Assembly (NCBI GenBank): GCA_018242045.1
Contig: JAFECR010000003.1
Coordinates: 39,761-91,222, forward strand
Direction of reading: 5' to 3'
Source: Pseudomonadota bacterium
Lineage (GTDB): Bacteria > Pseudomonadota > Gammaproteobacteria > Berkiellales > Berkiellaceae
Length of the DNA stretch: 51,462 bases
The stretch's first letter is position 1; every line of letters begins with the position of its first letter. Below the pieces are notes generated by a model that saw only the letters and a list, made by a program, of their open reading frames with translations, had not been told where the DNA came from and made no database searches. Positions 24,548-37,100 of this stretch are shown here, piece after piece. A program made the translations under genes and the position numbers.

Positions 24548-26977
24548 TTAAGCAAATTCATAACGTGCGCGGAAAAATCCTGAATGGGCCTTGTAGCCAT
24601 CTTTAAAGTTAAAATCGTAAACACCCGTTAAATTAAAGCTGTAATGAGTAAATAAGGTGACACCAACGCCAATGTCAAAACAATCTTGCACTGGTGTAAA
24701 ACCTTGGGTATTAAAACTGGGGCCACTGCCGTTAAATTGAGAAGTTAATTGCATCGGATCATTAAATAAATCATAAAATGCCATGGCATGAATTTCAGAT
24801 TGGAAAAGCATATATTGATTCATGGCATAATCATCAACCAATTTACCACCAAGACCCAGTAAAAACGTATTGAAATTAGCACCATCAACCAATAAACCAA
24901 CGGCCCCTGCGCCTGTTTCTTGATAACCTCTCATATCTAAATGAGAGTAAAACATCGAAACCATGGGAATAGCATGATAGTTAAATCCGCCAAAGACGTA
25001 ACCCATTTCTCCTTTAACCCCTACTTGGGTGCCATGGAAACGCCCGCGGGGGAAAAAAGCCACTTCATTAAATACCACATTTCTGGCGCTAGTATAGTTG
25101 TTATAAGCTGCGCCAACGGCGCCTTTAAAATAGAGTGGGCAGTTAAAATCGATATCGGTGTAAAGCGTGGCTTGATAACTATCGACTTTGGTTTTTGAAA
25201 GCGAAACATCATTATTAATATCTAAGGTAGACCAACTTAAGGATACGCCTATTAAAGAATTTTCAGTAATCATTCTATCGGTGCCTAGAATGACTCCCCA
25301 AGTATTATCTTTATACCCTGGAATGGATTGTCGCTTTTTTTGATTCGCATGCCAGCGATATACTTGCATCCAGATCCCATCATCTGCATCTGCCTTATCA
25401 CCTGAATTCACACCGCCTTTTATTGGTGGCAAGTGCTGACGCCAAAAATTCATTCTATCCATTCTATCGCCAATAGTGCCTAAAATCCGATTTTGATTAT
25501 TAAAGCTCTCATACATAATGGCACCATCAACCATTGGTGCTAAGGTTGCAAGCGCATCGTTTAAAGCATCACTGTCACTAAAAAGCACAAGTTGTCCCAA
25601 TATGCTATCTAATCCAGGAATTGGCATACCCAGAGCAATGGAATCTAAAGCTTGTGCAACACCTTGTGTGTTAGTTCTGTCGGCAAAAATAGATAAAGGC
25701 TCAGAAGTAATCACTAAATTGAGGGTATCGCCCACAATCGATGTTGAAAAAGAAGTTAAAAAATTACCTGGCGTGACAATGTTTGGCGTATTAATGGTAC
25801 CACCCATTCCTTGCAAAATGGGGATAACCGTTGACTGTCCTGGTGAGAACCCAGAATTGTTGATAATTAAACGCGTGTTTAAAGGCATATTGGCTTGGCC
25901 ACTAGCATCAATAAGACCCGTCGTTGAAAGATTCCCTCCCATATCGACAGCCAATGCGCTTGATGGGCCATTAAAATTGATATCACCCATCACGGTTAAC
26001 AAGGCATTGTTGGCCAAACTGATGGTCCCATTAGACACATCTAAATCCAGCGTTTCTATGATGCGAGAACCTGAGACTTTCAAAGTCGTGCCACTAACAA
26101 GTTCTACTGAATTGGAAACGATATTTGCGTTTAAATCAACATAGGTACCTGATGACCCAAACATACTTACTTGAAACAGTGCCGCGCCTACAGCCCCAAT
26201 ATCAAAATTGATAGTATTATTTCCTCCCAATAATACTCTGCCAGAGCCATCGCCTGCTTGAGTCGTTATTGGGCCTGTTGGAGAAATATTAACGTCAAAA
26301 CCAAAACCACTGCCCGGACTTAGAAAAATAAACTGGTTTGCAAACACTTTATCAAAAAAAATGATATCGCCTCCCAGATCAAGCAGAATTTCAGCAAAAC
26401 GATGCGTCGGCGTACCAATAATGCCAAAAATGAAAGCAGATCCATTATTTACTTGGATCTTATCGGTATTATTGTTGTTAGTCGTAAAATTAGAATTAAA
26501 GTTTTTGAAATTAACATTATCCAATAATATTGTTGTTCCGCCCAAACCGACAATGTGCGTATTGGTAACGTTATAGCCAGCTTGGTGAAAGGCAAAGGTA
26601 TTATTAGCAATATTTCCAGTATTTAATAAAAACGAACTGATAGGGTTATAAATACCAACATATCCATTGATATCAACATTGCCAACAAATTGCATAACAG
26701 TATTGTTAAAACCATTGACCGTGTCCGGGACATTATTATCAACAGAGATCTGATCGCCACTCACATTGGTTGTGCCAATAGTGGTATTATTTAAAATGGT
26801 GAAAGTGATATTGGGCGCAACATAATTATACCCAGCTGCTGGAGTAAAGATGGCGGAATTTGAGCCATTTTGAGCAACCCCCAAATCTTGAAAAGCCGCT
26901 GAAACGGTCGGAAAAGCCGTTAAAGATGCCGATACCAACAGTGCTTGGCTCAAAATTAATGCTTGTGGTCGTTTCAT
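24548..26977 (-). CDS. Autotransporter (type Va), second of pair
   Basis: An 809-residue outer-membrane autotransporter. A signal peptide (hydrophobic LILSQALLVSASLTAF, cleavage near VSA) is followed by a Gly/Asn/Thr-rich beta-helical passenger (about 30-480), a linker region around LDSILGQLV, and a C-terminal beta-barrel of about 280 residues with alternating aromatic strands. The protein ends in RYEFA; most barrels end in Phe or Trp, so the final Ala is an extra residue after the usual terminal aromatic. The ATG at 26977 has GGAAGG 7 bases upstream; the preceding in-frame TTG is rejected. It begins 15 bases after the stop of the larger autotransporter, so the two form an operon. The barrels are clear paralogues (shared YHANQQKR/WHANQKKR and YNNYT segments). 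Confidence 0.9.
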   Translation of the reverse strand: MKRPQALILSQALLVSASLTAFPTVSAAFQDLGVAQNGSNSAIFTPAAGYNYVAPNITFTILNNTTIGTTNVSGDQISVDNNVPDTVNGFNNTVMQFVGNVDINGYVGIYNPISSFLLNTGNIANNTFAFHQAGYNVTNTHIVGLGGTTILLDNVNFKNFNSNFTTNNNNTDKIQVNNGSAFIFGIIGTPTHRFAEILLDLGGDIIFFDKVFANQFIFLSPGSGFGFDVNISPTGPITTQAGDGSGRVLLGGNNTINFDIGAVGAALFQVSMFGSSGTYVDLNANIVSNSVELVSGTTLKVSGSRIIETLDLDVSNGTISLANNALLTVMGDINFNGPSSALAVDMGGNLSTTGLIDASGQANMPLNTRLIINNSGFSPGQSTVIPILQGMGGTINTPNIVTPGNFLTSFSTSIVGDTLNLVITSEPLSIFADRTNTQGVAQALDSIALGMPIPGLDSILGQLVLFSDSDALNDALATLAPMVDGAIMYESFNNQNRILGTIGDRMDRMNFWRQHLPPIKGGVNSGDKADADDGIWMQVYRWHANQKKRQSIPGYKDNTWGVILGTDRMITENSLIGVSLSWSTLDINNDVSLSKTKVDSYQATLYTDIDFNCPLYFKGAVGAAYNNYTSARNVVFNEVAFFPRGRFHGTQVGVKGEMGYVFGGFNYHAIPMVSMFYSHLDMRGYQETGAGAVGLLVDGANFNTFLLGLGGKLVDDYAMNQYMLFQSEIHAMAFYDLFNDPMQLTSQFNGSGPSFNTQGFTPVQDCFDIGVGVTLFTHYSFNLTGVYDFNFKDGYKAHSGFFRARYEFA

Positions 26978-26992
26978 CAAGACGCCTTCCCT

Positions 26993-29900
26993 CTACCATT
27001 CATAAAGTGCTCTCAAATACCCAGCATTAGCAACATAATCCTCTTTGAAGTTAAGATCATAATTAAGCATGAAGCTCCAAGTCGTCTTACTAAAGAGTGT
27101 AAAATTACTCCCCAAGTTATAGCTTACTTTAGCAGGCCTAAAACCGAGCGTTTCAAAGCTTGGCCCTCCTCCTGTAAACTGAGAAGTAATTTCCATCGAG
27201 TCATTTATAAAGTCATAAAGCGCGTTAAAATAGCCTTGTAGTTGGAATAATCGCTGATCGTAACCAAAATCATAAGTAAACTTAATACCAAGGCTGGCAA
27301 TAAACGCTGAATAATCTGAACTTGAAATGTTTTGACTTGCCGTTCCTGCACCGTGTTCAACATAAGAACCAATGTTAAGATGAGAATAAAATAAAGTAGC
27401 CATAGGGATGGTATGATAATCACCTTCACCTAAAACGTAACCTGCTTCTCCTTTAGCGCCCCATTGCCATCCATGATAATCGCCGCGAGGAAACGCCTGC
27501 ACGTTACCAAATTGGATACTTCTATCGGTGGTGTAATTATTGTAAGCCAGCGAAATCAAGCCATTATAGAAATAAGCATTTTCGCAAGCTTTGCTACCAT
27601 AAACCGTCAGTTGATAGTTATCAGCCGTTGTTTTGATGTTTGGCAATAATTTACTATTAACATCTAAACTAGCGATGCTAAAAGCAGCGCCCAATAACGT
27701 ATCTTGCAGAACAACCCTATCACCACCAACAACCAAGCCCAACGTGTCTGCTCTATAACCTTCCACCTTATCACGCTTTTGCTGATTAGCATGATAGCCC
27801 AATATTTTTACCCAAGCTGCTTTATCATTAAAGCTATCTCCGCTTGCAAGTCCTGTTTGCAGATTTTTGGTTTTATAACGACGCCAATAATCTTTTCTAT
27901 CAAACCGTTCGGCTATGGAATCATAAATTTCACGTTCTAGCAAAAATCCTTCACCAACTAAAGCACCATCTACAACTGGTGCTAAGGTGCTTAGCGCAAA
28001 GTTGAGCGACGCGACATCACCCATTTCACTTAGCTGTGCAACAATTTGTGCAAGAATCCCATCAATCGGCTGGCCAGATAAAGCAATTTCATCCAGCGCT
28101 TCACCAACGCCCACCGTGTTAGATTGGTTAGCAAAATTGGCAACAGGTTTTGAGGTTATCAATAAATTTAGCGTATTCCCTGTTACTACGGTATCAAATG
28201 ATGTTAAAAAAGTATCTTGATTGGTGAGATTAATTGTTGGAACAAAAGTGCTGCCCGGGCCACCCACCACAATCGGAAATACCGTTGTTTTCCCAGGAGA
28301 AAATGCTGGGTTCAACAGGGTAAGCTTAGCAGGGGCTGTCACAACCGCTGATCCGGTTGTAACTATTTTTGCGCTCGAGTTAATGTTAGCACCCATATCG
28401 ATTTGTAGGGTGTCGTCAGCCGTGGCAAAAAGCAAACTCCCATTGATAGTAAAGGTGGTATTAGTGGGTATTTTTAATATACCCTTAAAAAAGTTCACTA
28501 GTATTGCACTGGTTAAGGTAACATTACTTGGCACCACCATTTCGCCATTATTAACACTAAAAGCATTAGTAAACACATTGGCATTTAAATTAAGCACGCT
28601 CCCGGCAAGACCATTCACAAATATAGCGTTCACTGCTTTTCCTGGCGCGCCAATTTGTGATCCCACCGTTGAGTTTCCTAAAAAGATAATATTACCTTGA
28701 TTATTGACGGTGGTCGTTATTGGGCCAAAAACCGAGGCGTTATTACTCAATTCTAGCGTAGAAGTACTTTGAAATTGAGTGTTGTTCGCGTAGATATTTC
28801 CATTCATTTTTAGTGATTGGCCTGGCAGTATCAAATTAACACTACCAAAGGGGTTGGTTGTGCTACCGATATCACCTATCATGACGACATCATTAGCCGA
28901 TTGAAAGTTGATAGTATCGATGCCGTTATTGTTGGTTGTGATATTTGTATGTATATTAACAACATCAACGGGGTTATCAAAAACAAGGGTAGTACCGCCT
29001 GCGCCAACCACATTAAAAATATTAGCATTTATATCGCTGCCATGAATGGTCAGGGTTTTCGCGCCCCCTAAAGTATTGATTGAGACAAGCGCCAAGGGAT
29101 TGGTTGCTCCAATATCTTCAACTTCGCCGCCTCCTTCAAAAATTAAGGTACCTGCTGCCGCGCTTGTTTTATTATCAACATCAACGATTGTTTGCCCATC
29201 GGCTATCACTGCAGTGGCATTGGTAAAAAAGTTAATTGGCGTTGCATTTTTGACGTCGTTATTAAATCTAACCGTTTTACCTTCGCCTAAAATATTTAAA
29301 GTATACAAGCCATTTGTTGGCCCCATCACACCATTAACAGTAGCATCGCCTAAAAATTGAACTGTACCAACATTAGGGGCATTCCCATCGATGTCTCCCG
29401 TAATGGTGATCCCATTGACCATGTTTGCTGTGGCTTGGGCCATAAAAGTGATAGAGGTGCCATTTAGAATATCGCCGCCAAAGGTAACCAAACTGTTTGC
29501 AAGATTAATAGTGACATCATTTAAGCCGTTAGTCGGACCAATTTGACCTAAAATGGTACCATTGCCTAAAAAAGCCAAAATACCATTGCCAGCATTGGTG
29601 CTATCGACATTACCCGTAATAGTGACATTATTGCCGATATTGGCTGTAGTTGTCGGACTTGCCGTTGAGGCAAAAGTTAAATTACCACTGCCGACATTAA
29701 TATCATCTTGGAAATTAACTGTTTTACCAGCACCTTGTAAATTTATTTGATTAACAGAATTTGTCGCACCAATCGTGCCCGTTACTATGCTATCGCCAAG
29801 AAAGTTGAGAACACCTTGGTTTGCTTTGGTGCTATCCACTGCACCATTAATGTCAAATCCATCTCCCATCGTTAAGGAAAATTTTCCAAAAAATTTTACT

Positions 29901-30988
29901 GTTTGAGCATAAATATCGCCGTCAATGGTGGTATCTGTGTTTTCACCTACTTTGACAAGATAAAATGCTTTATTAAATGTCCCTATATTGCCTGTAAGAT
30001 TAAGGGCATTAAAAATATCTAAGGTGTCTTCGTTACTGGTGCTAACCGTGATGGGTGCTACTAACTGCATGTTTGGATTATTTAACTTTAAGGTAGTGCC
30101 ATTGGCAGGTGTACCTGTACCATCATCTGTCAAGGCGATAGTATCAACAATGATCGTATTGCCGCGCATTTCAAGGGTTTTATTTGGGGTGGCACTGGTA
30201 TTCACTTTTATTTGTGCCAAAGAATTAGTAACCCCAATACTTTCTGTGATAAGCCCCCCACCTAACCATTGCAAAATGCCCCTACCTGAAACGCCAGTAA
30301 GGTTATTCACCGCACCATCAACGGTGACACCGTCGCTTATTCTTGCCGTGGTGGTATTGCTTGCGCCAACAATAAAGTTAATATCTCCTTGCACATCGTC
30401 TTGGAGGGAAACGATAGCACCTGGCCCTTTAAGATCGAGCTCCAAAACGGGGCTACTGGCACCAACAGTTCCTGTGACAGTACTATTGCCATTAAATAGT
30501 ATTGTTCCTATGTTAGAAGAACCGCTTAAATTATCAATTGATCCATTAACATTCACATTATTATTCAACACAATCGTGGTCGCACCATTAGCAGCACCAT
30601 CAAAATTTAAATTTCCGCTCCCCACCGTCACGGTGCCCGCAAATGTTACTGTTTTGCCTGCCCCTTGAACTTCTATCGTCGTAATTGGATTTGTTGGACC
30701 AACCGTGCCATTGACTGTTGAATCGCCTTTAAAGATCACATCTACTGAAAAAGGGCTTGCCGGAAATCCATTATTATTATCGATAGCAACACCACCCGTT
30801 GAACCAATGGGATCACCATCAGCAACTGTCAGCGTTGCAGAAGCAACAAAATTGTAACCATTATTGATGGGTGTGGATGTTGTATTTGGAGGAACAGGAT
30901 CTAAAGCTGCTAAGCTTACAGGAAAGTAAAGATAAAATAGCGTAGAAGCCAAGGCAGCCTGTGTCAGGCGAAAAGTTTGATTAGCCAT
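26993..30988 (-). CDS. Large repeat-rich autotransporter (type Va), first of pair
   Basis: A 1331-residue autotransporter. It has a signal peptide (LASTLFYLYFPVSLAAL), then about ten imperfect passenger repeats of 70-80 residues whose common core is GxLxFxGxxxVxGxIGxTN, followed by QGAGKTVxF, predicting a long beta-helix. A barrel of about 290 residues ends in RALYEW with the canonical terminal aromatic. The passenger is reminiscent of rickettsial OmpA/Sca-type and other Legionellales autotransporters. It probably mediates adhesion at the cell surface, but no binding motif identifies a ligand. The repetitive passenger throws long spurious open frames on the opposite strand. A weak GAG element precedes the ATG. 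The paralogue follows after 15 bases. Confidence 0.9.
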   Translation of the reverse strand: MANQTFRLTQAALASTLFYLYFPVSLAALDPVPPNTTSTPINNGYNFVASATLTVADGDPIGSTGGVAIDNNNGFPASPFSVDVIFKGDSTVNGTVGPTNPITTIEVQGAGKTVTFAGTVTVGSGNLNFDGAANGATTIVLNNNVNVNGSIDNLSGSSNIGTILFNGNSTVTGTVGASSPVLELDLKGPGAIVSLQDDVQGDINFIVGASNTTTARISDGVTVDGAVNNLTGVSGRGILQWLGGGLITESIGVTNSLAQIKVNTSATPNKTLEMRGNTIIVDTIALTDDGTGTPANGTTLKLNNPNMQLVAPITVSTSNEDTLDIFNALNLTGNIGTFNKAFYLVKVGENTDTTIDGDIYAQTVKFFGKFSLTMGDGFDINGAVDSTKANQGVLNFLGDSIVTGTIGATNSVNQINLQGAGKTVNFQDDINVGSGNLTFASTASPTTTANIGNNVTITGNVDSTNAGNGILAFLGNGTILGQIGPTNGLNDVTINLANSLVTFGGDILNGTSITFMAQATANMVNGITITGDIDGNAPNVGTVQFLGDATVNGVMGPTNGLYTLNILGEGKTVRFNNDVKNATPINFFTNATAVIADGQTIVDVDNKTSAAAGTLIFEGGGEVEDIGATNPLALVSINTLGGAKTLTIHGSDINANIFNVVGAGGTTLVFDNPVDVVNIHTNITTNNNGIDTINFQSANDVVMIGDIGSTTNPFGSVNLILPGQSLKMNGNIYANNTQFQSTSTLELSNNASVFGPITTTVNNQGNIIFLGNSTVGSQIGAPGKAVNAIFVNGLAGSVLNLNANVFTNAFSVNNGEMVVPSNVTLTSAILVNFFKGILKIPTNTTFTINGSLLFATADDTLQIDMGANINSSAKIVTTGSAVVTAPAKLTLLNPAFSPGKTTVFPIVVGGPGSTFVPTINLTNQDTFLTSFDTVVTGNTLNLLITSKPVANFANQSNTVGVGEALDEIALSGQPIDGILAQIVAQLSEMGDVASLNFALSTLAPVVDGALVGEGFLLEREIYDSIAERFDRKDYWRRYKTKNLQTGLASGDSFNDKAAWVKILGYHANQQKRDKVEGYRADTLGLVVGGDRVVLQDTLLGAAFSIASLDVNSKLLPNIKTTADNYQLTVYGSKACENAYFYNGLISLAYNNYTTDRSIQFGNVQAFPRGDYHGWQWGAKGEAGYVLGEGDYHTIPMATLFYSHLNIGSYVEHGAGTASQNISSSDYSAFIASLGIKFTYDFGYDQRLFQLQGYFNALYDFINDSMEITSQFTGGGPSFETLGFRPAKVSYNLGSNFTLFSKTTWSFMLNYDLNFKEDYVANAGYLRALYEW

Positions 30989-31036
30989 TTGTGCTCGCTA
31001 TTTACTGTTAAAAAAATCAGCCTAAAAAGAATATAG

Positions 31037-31057
31037 TACTTTCTCAATTAGAAAGTA
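31037..31057 (-). terminator. AT-rich terminator after the giant SecA-core gene
   Basis: TACTTTCT (31037-31044) and AGAAAGTA (31050-31057) form a perfect 8-bp stem with a 5-base loop, nested inside a weaker outer pairing AGCCTAA/TAAGGCT. Read on the minus strand it is followed by U-rich sequence (CTTTTTAGG, then a run of seven T near 31015). It lies about 55 bases beyond the stop at 31111. Confidence 0.55.
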
Positions 31058-31110
31058 AATCTAAGGCTATAGCAATAGGGCAAAGTTATTAAGAAACCAA
31101 AATACATTCA

Positions 31111-34100
31111 CTAAGTTGGTTCATTACGTTTCTTGTTTTCTTTAACATCCGGTTCATTCTTGTGAGGTATTTTGGTTGATGTGGCCGTTTTATCTTTATT
31201 GACGGGAAAGTGTGATAAGAAGGTTTTAGATATATTTGAATATACATCACCAATTTCCTGTGCTTTTTCTGCAAAAGACACCTCTTTAACGGGCACTAAT
31301 GCATTTTTTATTTTCTTAAGATGATCCACTTTATTTAGTAGCTGCTTATTTAATTGAATATCTTGTTCGAGTAAATCTGCAAGATTTTCCAATTGGCTAA
31401 TATAAGCACTATCTTGGCGCAAACCTGGAATAAGGGTGCAACAATTGATGATTTCGAAGTTATCTGCGTATTTCTGCTTAATATGATCTAATATCAAAGA
31501 CACATCTTCTTGTTCTTGGTTTAAAATAGTGGTTAATTTACTTTTATCAGTTTTAATGATCTCAAAAATATTTGCCTGAATGCTATCCAGCACATCATGC
31601 AAGGTGCTTTTAGTTGATTTATAAAACAATTTATTTTTAAGTTTGGGGTTTAAATCTTTTTGCAGCAAAGCAACCCGAACCTGATTGAGCTGGGATAATA
31701 ATTGATCAAGAGATGCTTGTTTACTAACCGCATCAATTTCTTTATATAAATTTCCAATAATGTCTCTTTTTGATCGTGGATTAGCACTTTCAAAATGTGC
31801 TAACTGATCAACAGCTATCTTTTTAACCTTACTAAATAAAGTATCTTCTGCTTGCAAGGAGTAGCTGGTAGCTTTCTTAAGCTTATCAATGGTAGTTTGA
31901 ACTGGGTTAGTCACTTTAGAATCAAAACCTTCAAGTATTTTTCCTGGATCAAACCAATATGAACCATATGCTTCGTTTTCTTGATTAATGCGAGATAACA
32001 GCATATCATATTCACTAAATAATTTCTTAAAACAACGCTCAGGATCGGTTTCAATTTCTGCTCTAGCTGCTTTTTCATTGGTAACATTTAATAGACGATA
32101 CGGCTCTATGCCAAAAAAACCAAGCGTATGATCTTGAGCAATGGCTTTATTGATTTTGTCAAATTCTATCACCATTTCTTGGGCAAGGATTCTATATAAT
32201 GTTTTTGGCGAGTCTAACGCCGTTTTGTGTTTTAGCCAAAAATATTTATCATAGTTAATAAACGGGACTGCTATTTGTTTGCGAGCGACTGAAAGTTGTT
32301 TCAAATCTTCAATGGCGCGCTGCTTAACAATATTTCTCACAACTTCGTTAAAACTAATTGCTTTAAATTCCTGCTGAAAAATAGGACCGATGCCAGTTTC
32401 TTGGGCTTTTAGCTTTTGATAGGCCGTATCATCTGTGTCCGCAAACAAGGTGTAATCCAATAAAATAGTGGCCATTTTTTGCTGCTTTTCAATTTTATTA
32501 ACATCATTTTCCTTAATGTCACTAATAGGATATGCTTTTAATACAGCGCCAAAGACTTTATCATTCCATTCTTTAAGTGCAAATTCGCCTAATTTGGTAA
32601 ACAAAGTATTCAAATCATTAGGATGTTTATCTCTTAAATCGACAAACTCTTTATCAAGATTTGTCATAAATCGATTCCAGCAGCCAAGTACCAATGCAGC
32701 ATATTTTTCAGGAAAGGTTTTAATATCAAAATCCTTATTATCCTTTAATAATTCCAGCAACAAATTAGGTTTTTTATTAATATCTGCAAAATCCAACATA
32801 TTTAGCATTTTTTGATAAAAATAACCTCGCACATCGCCAAAAGCTTGCTTTTCTTGCCTAGCAGCAGCCAGTGACTTATTTTTAGCAAATTTATATCTTG
32901 GTAATTCAACGTTTAATTTATCAGGCTTAAAGTATCGCACTCGCATTGGCGCTTTAATCCCAACCTCTTCTAGTTTGCTGATTAGTTTGGTTCTATCTAT
33001 CACATTAATATAAAGCCCAGGGCTGCCTTGGCGCCCCATGCGACCCACAATTTGTCTTTCTTCTCTTTCACTCGGTTCAGGATAATCGCAAATAACCAAT
33101 AATCCATCAGGATGCGGTTTATCCTCTGGTTTTGGCAGATCGTACGCTTTTATCAATTTTTCTATAAGATCTTCGTTTTTAATAATGCGCTGTAGCTCAT
33201 CCTTTTTAAGTGGCTTGGCAGTCATTAATTGCATAATTTCATTTACAGCAGAGAGCTTAAGCGATTTCTTTTTAATCTCACCACCACTTTTATAATAAAC
33301 AATGAGATTACCATTACTTACATTACAAACAAGGGCATTGTCATCCAGCCTGCTTGGTTCCCGGCTATTATCCGATCTAAAAATCACCCGTTCATATTTA
33401 CCTAAGATCCGTGGTTTAAAATCGGTTCCTCTTCCCATCGCCGGGGTGGTAATCGATATTGTATTTTGCACACCACCTTCAGTTTTAAAATGCTTTTCCG
33501 CTGCAATGGTCGAATCAAAGGCTATTTCTTGTTTTTGATAAGATTTTAACTTTTTATCATACACATATAATTGATAAGCAGAGCCATCATAAAACTGCAC
33601 ACGCGGCGGATCTTTTATTTGCCTTGCTTGTCGATTAAGTTTTTTGATAAACTTATCTTGAAATTGAATAACTTGGACAGCATCTTCTTTTGTCCATAGC
33701 ACGGGCATTTGTCTTTTATCAATGGCATATTTTTTAATTTGTCCTAAAATAGCTTCTAAATGACCACTTTCACCATTGGCAAAAATAGGCTTTAACATTT
33801 GCGCTTGACGTTGTTGATGTGGCTCAATTTGATGAAGATGGAACTTATGAACTTGTTTTAACTCAGCCCGCTCTTTAACTGAACCGATAGTACCTGTCAT
33901 ACCCCAAACACAACCACCTCTTTTCACAAAATAATCGATAAAGTTTTTAGAAGACAACGCTGCCACATGGGCTTTTTCTGCCTCAATACGACAAGGTGGG
34001 GTATCTTTGGGTAAATGTTGATTAAATCTGGCATGAATAAATTGATGAACCCCTTTTGACCATTTAGCACCCGAGGCAACTCGATGGTGCGAGATAATTC

Positions 34101-37100
34101 TAAACACCGAGTATTTTTGCCCATCTTTATGAATTTCTTGCCCGAGTTTCCAAGCGGTATCTTTGCCTTGTTCAAAGATAATTTTTGCATTTTGCGCTGA
34201 ATCAATCCAGGTATCTAAGCGTTTCTTTTCTTCACTGCCAGGGGTTTTAAAGGAAGCTAGCATTTGCTCTATATGGTTTAAAAATGGCTGTTTTAAATTT
34301 TGTTGCGCTCGATCAGCGGCTAATTGTTTTTCCAAAAATTGTATTGCTTTTTCTACATCAGACTCCCGGGTGATCTCTTGCCCTATAAATTCTGTAGAAT
34401 CCACAAATTCATTTATTTTATAATATAACCATTCATCTAAATTAACATCACCAGCTCCCCCCAAACTCATGGCATACCTAAAGTCGGTGATTTCATCTAA
34501 TACAGTAAAATCAACTTCATCGAGAATCAAGGCCGGCTTTTCAAGGTTAAGCGCAAGTTGCAGATCTCTTTTGCCTTCAATATCTGATTTGGCTAAAAAC
34601 AGCGACATATTAGAAACATCGCTATAGTTAATACCTTCTTTTTCAAACTCAGTCACTTTAGAGTTTGCTTTAATAATATTGGTTTTAATGCCCATGTAAT
34701 TATAGTAAGCTTGGTTTTCTTCAAGACCTTCTGTTGCTAATGTTAAATTAGAAGTGCAAACAATGGTTGGTTGTTGTTGGGCCCAGGTTACCGTTGCATA
34801 CAATGCCGCCGTTAAAGATTTTCCCTGCCCGGTTGCTATTTCATTAATATTCATCTTAGGATTTTTAAGCGCCACTAAAAGGCTGAGTATTTGCGTGGAA
34901 TAGGGCAATACACCTTTGGCTCTATTGTACACTTCCCTTGACAAGGCAATTAACTGTAATGTCGCAAGATGTCTTGCTTCTTTTGAAAGCGAAGGATCTC
35001 GAATTTGTTTTACCAATGCTTCTTTAAATTCATTAATTTCTTGCTTGGATAAATTGATAATGGCTTTGCCATTTCTAATGGGCTTATCCAAACCTATCGC
35101 ATGGATATAAGCATAATCTGCAAGTAAACGTTCTTTTTCATCGCCCGTAAACGCTACTGGAAGCGCATAGGCTAAAGTATTAGAGTTATTGATAACCGGG
35201 ATCACTCTATCGTCATTAAATATTTTGGCAATATTTTCTTTTGAATTTTTCTTATTAAAAAAGCTGCTTTCAAGTTCTTTAATAAAATGGTTAATGTCTG
35301 ATAAATTACCTTGATTTAGCACTTTGACATTAGGGAATGGCGCATCTAAATCAGCCATCGCGAGGGTTTTGAGAGCCTTAACCGACAAGCCATTTAATTT
35401 GTTAATTAATTTCCTAATATTAATTAATGGACTACCTTTATTGCTTTCAAGTGCTCGATTCAATATGATAAGCATGCTCGGTAATTTATCTTTTTTTATC
35501 TTGCTCAACGCATTCAATGTTAACCAAGCTTTGTTCAAATTATTTGGCTTGGCAATTTTATTAATAAGCCCCACTAAGTCATTAACATTAATATTTTTTC
35601 GTAGCAACCCAGTCATCAATTGAGATGTTTTTTCAATATCAATGCGATCAATGCCAATTTTCCTTTGATTAGTCACTAAATTTGTTAATAATGAAACCGT
35701 AGCCTCATAGACTGGTCTTTGTCTTTCTTTACGAGATAGTTTAATTACCTTTTGCAAATCATCTTGCTTAAGCTGACTTGGCTTTTGTGCTGCCAAGTTT
35801 AAAGTTAAATCAAGTAATGGTTTAGGTGTGATATCCGGATCGGATAGAATATCTTTAAATAAGATGGTGGTAATTTCGTCCCATTGTGTTGTGAGCGCTT
35901 GTTTTGGTGAAAAATTCATCAATCGCTGAAAAATTTGTTGTGGGAAACTGCCTTCTGCTTTAGCATGTTGATTAAATTCGCTAAGAAGTTTTTTTAAATC
36001 ATCAAAAGGAATGTCTTTTAGCTCCGTTTGCTCCAAAATTTCTAATAAGGCATTAAACTGCGATTTAGTCATATCCTTCATTGCTTGAACTTCGGTTAAA
36101 AATGCCTGCAATTGAGGATGTTGTGTAAAAGCCGTTTTTGCAAGTTCCTTGATCCCCTCTAAATCTTTAGGTTGCTTTAATAAAGATGGATAATTTTTAA
36201 AATAAACAGCAACAATTCTGTCTTTAAGTTGATTATTTGTTTCCTTATTTTTACTTAACTCACCGATATGATTACTTTTAATTAAAGCAATGGCGTTATC
36301 ATTAGCACCATGCACAAATTGCGTTAATTTTGTTACTAGAAGATTAAAGACGATGGGATTTTTTTCAACTCCCTTTGTTTTTAAATAATCTAAGAAGCTA
36401 GCAAAGTCCAAATCTTTAATATCATTACTCACTGTTGGAATAATACTTTTCAATGCTTCAGTAAACCCAATTTTTGCAGCCTTAAAGGTTTCCTCAAAAC
36501 TTTGAGGTGACGCAGTTTTTTTCTCTAAATCTTCAAAATTAAACTCCAATGTACTAAAGCCAGGTTGTTGCTTAATCCAAGCTGCAGTGGTGATGGGATC
36601 TGTTAAAGGGGTTGTTATTGCTTTTTTAAACAGATCGCGTAATTCATCTAATGTGGCAAACTGCGCATGAGAAACATTGGATTTTGCAATTACCTTCAAG
36701 AGTGCTTGGATTGAAGCATAAGATGCATTATCACCACAATAGTTTTCCTTTATCTCTTCTAAAAAATCAACAAGATCTTGCTTTTTGGGGTTATCAATCA
36801 ATGTAACAGCATGCAATAAGTTACCATGCAAGGTTTTGAAATTGTTAATATTTTCATCATCATCACCCTTATCAAAACTCGCTTTATTATTTTCCTCACA
36901 AACATAAAGAATATAAGCTAAATTTTCGTCGCTAATTTTTTTATTATCCGTTCTTTGACTTAATTTGACGATAGGGTTAAATATATCTTGATTTTCTTTA
37001 TATAAGATGAGTGCATTAAAAGCTTTGTTTAAAGAATTTTTGGTATTATCTAATTTTACAAATTCTTTTTGCAGTTGTGCCATGGTTTTGATGTACACTG

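Noticed and set aside
25518..26144. 208-codon plus-strand open frame opposite the second autotransporter
   Set aside because: The minus-strand gene has a signal peptide and barrel; this frame is its shadow.
27464..30668. Several long plus-strand open frames opposite the large autotransporter
   Set aside because: They arise from the Asn/Thr/Gly-rich repeat codons of the real minus-strand gene; they lack ribosome sites and protein-like features.
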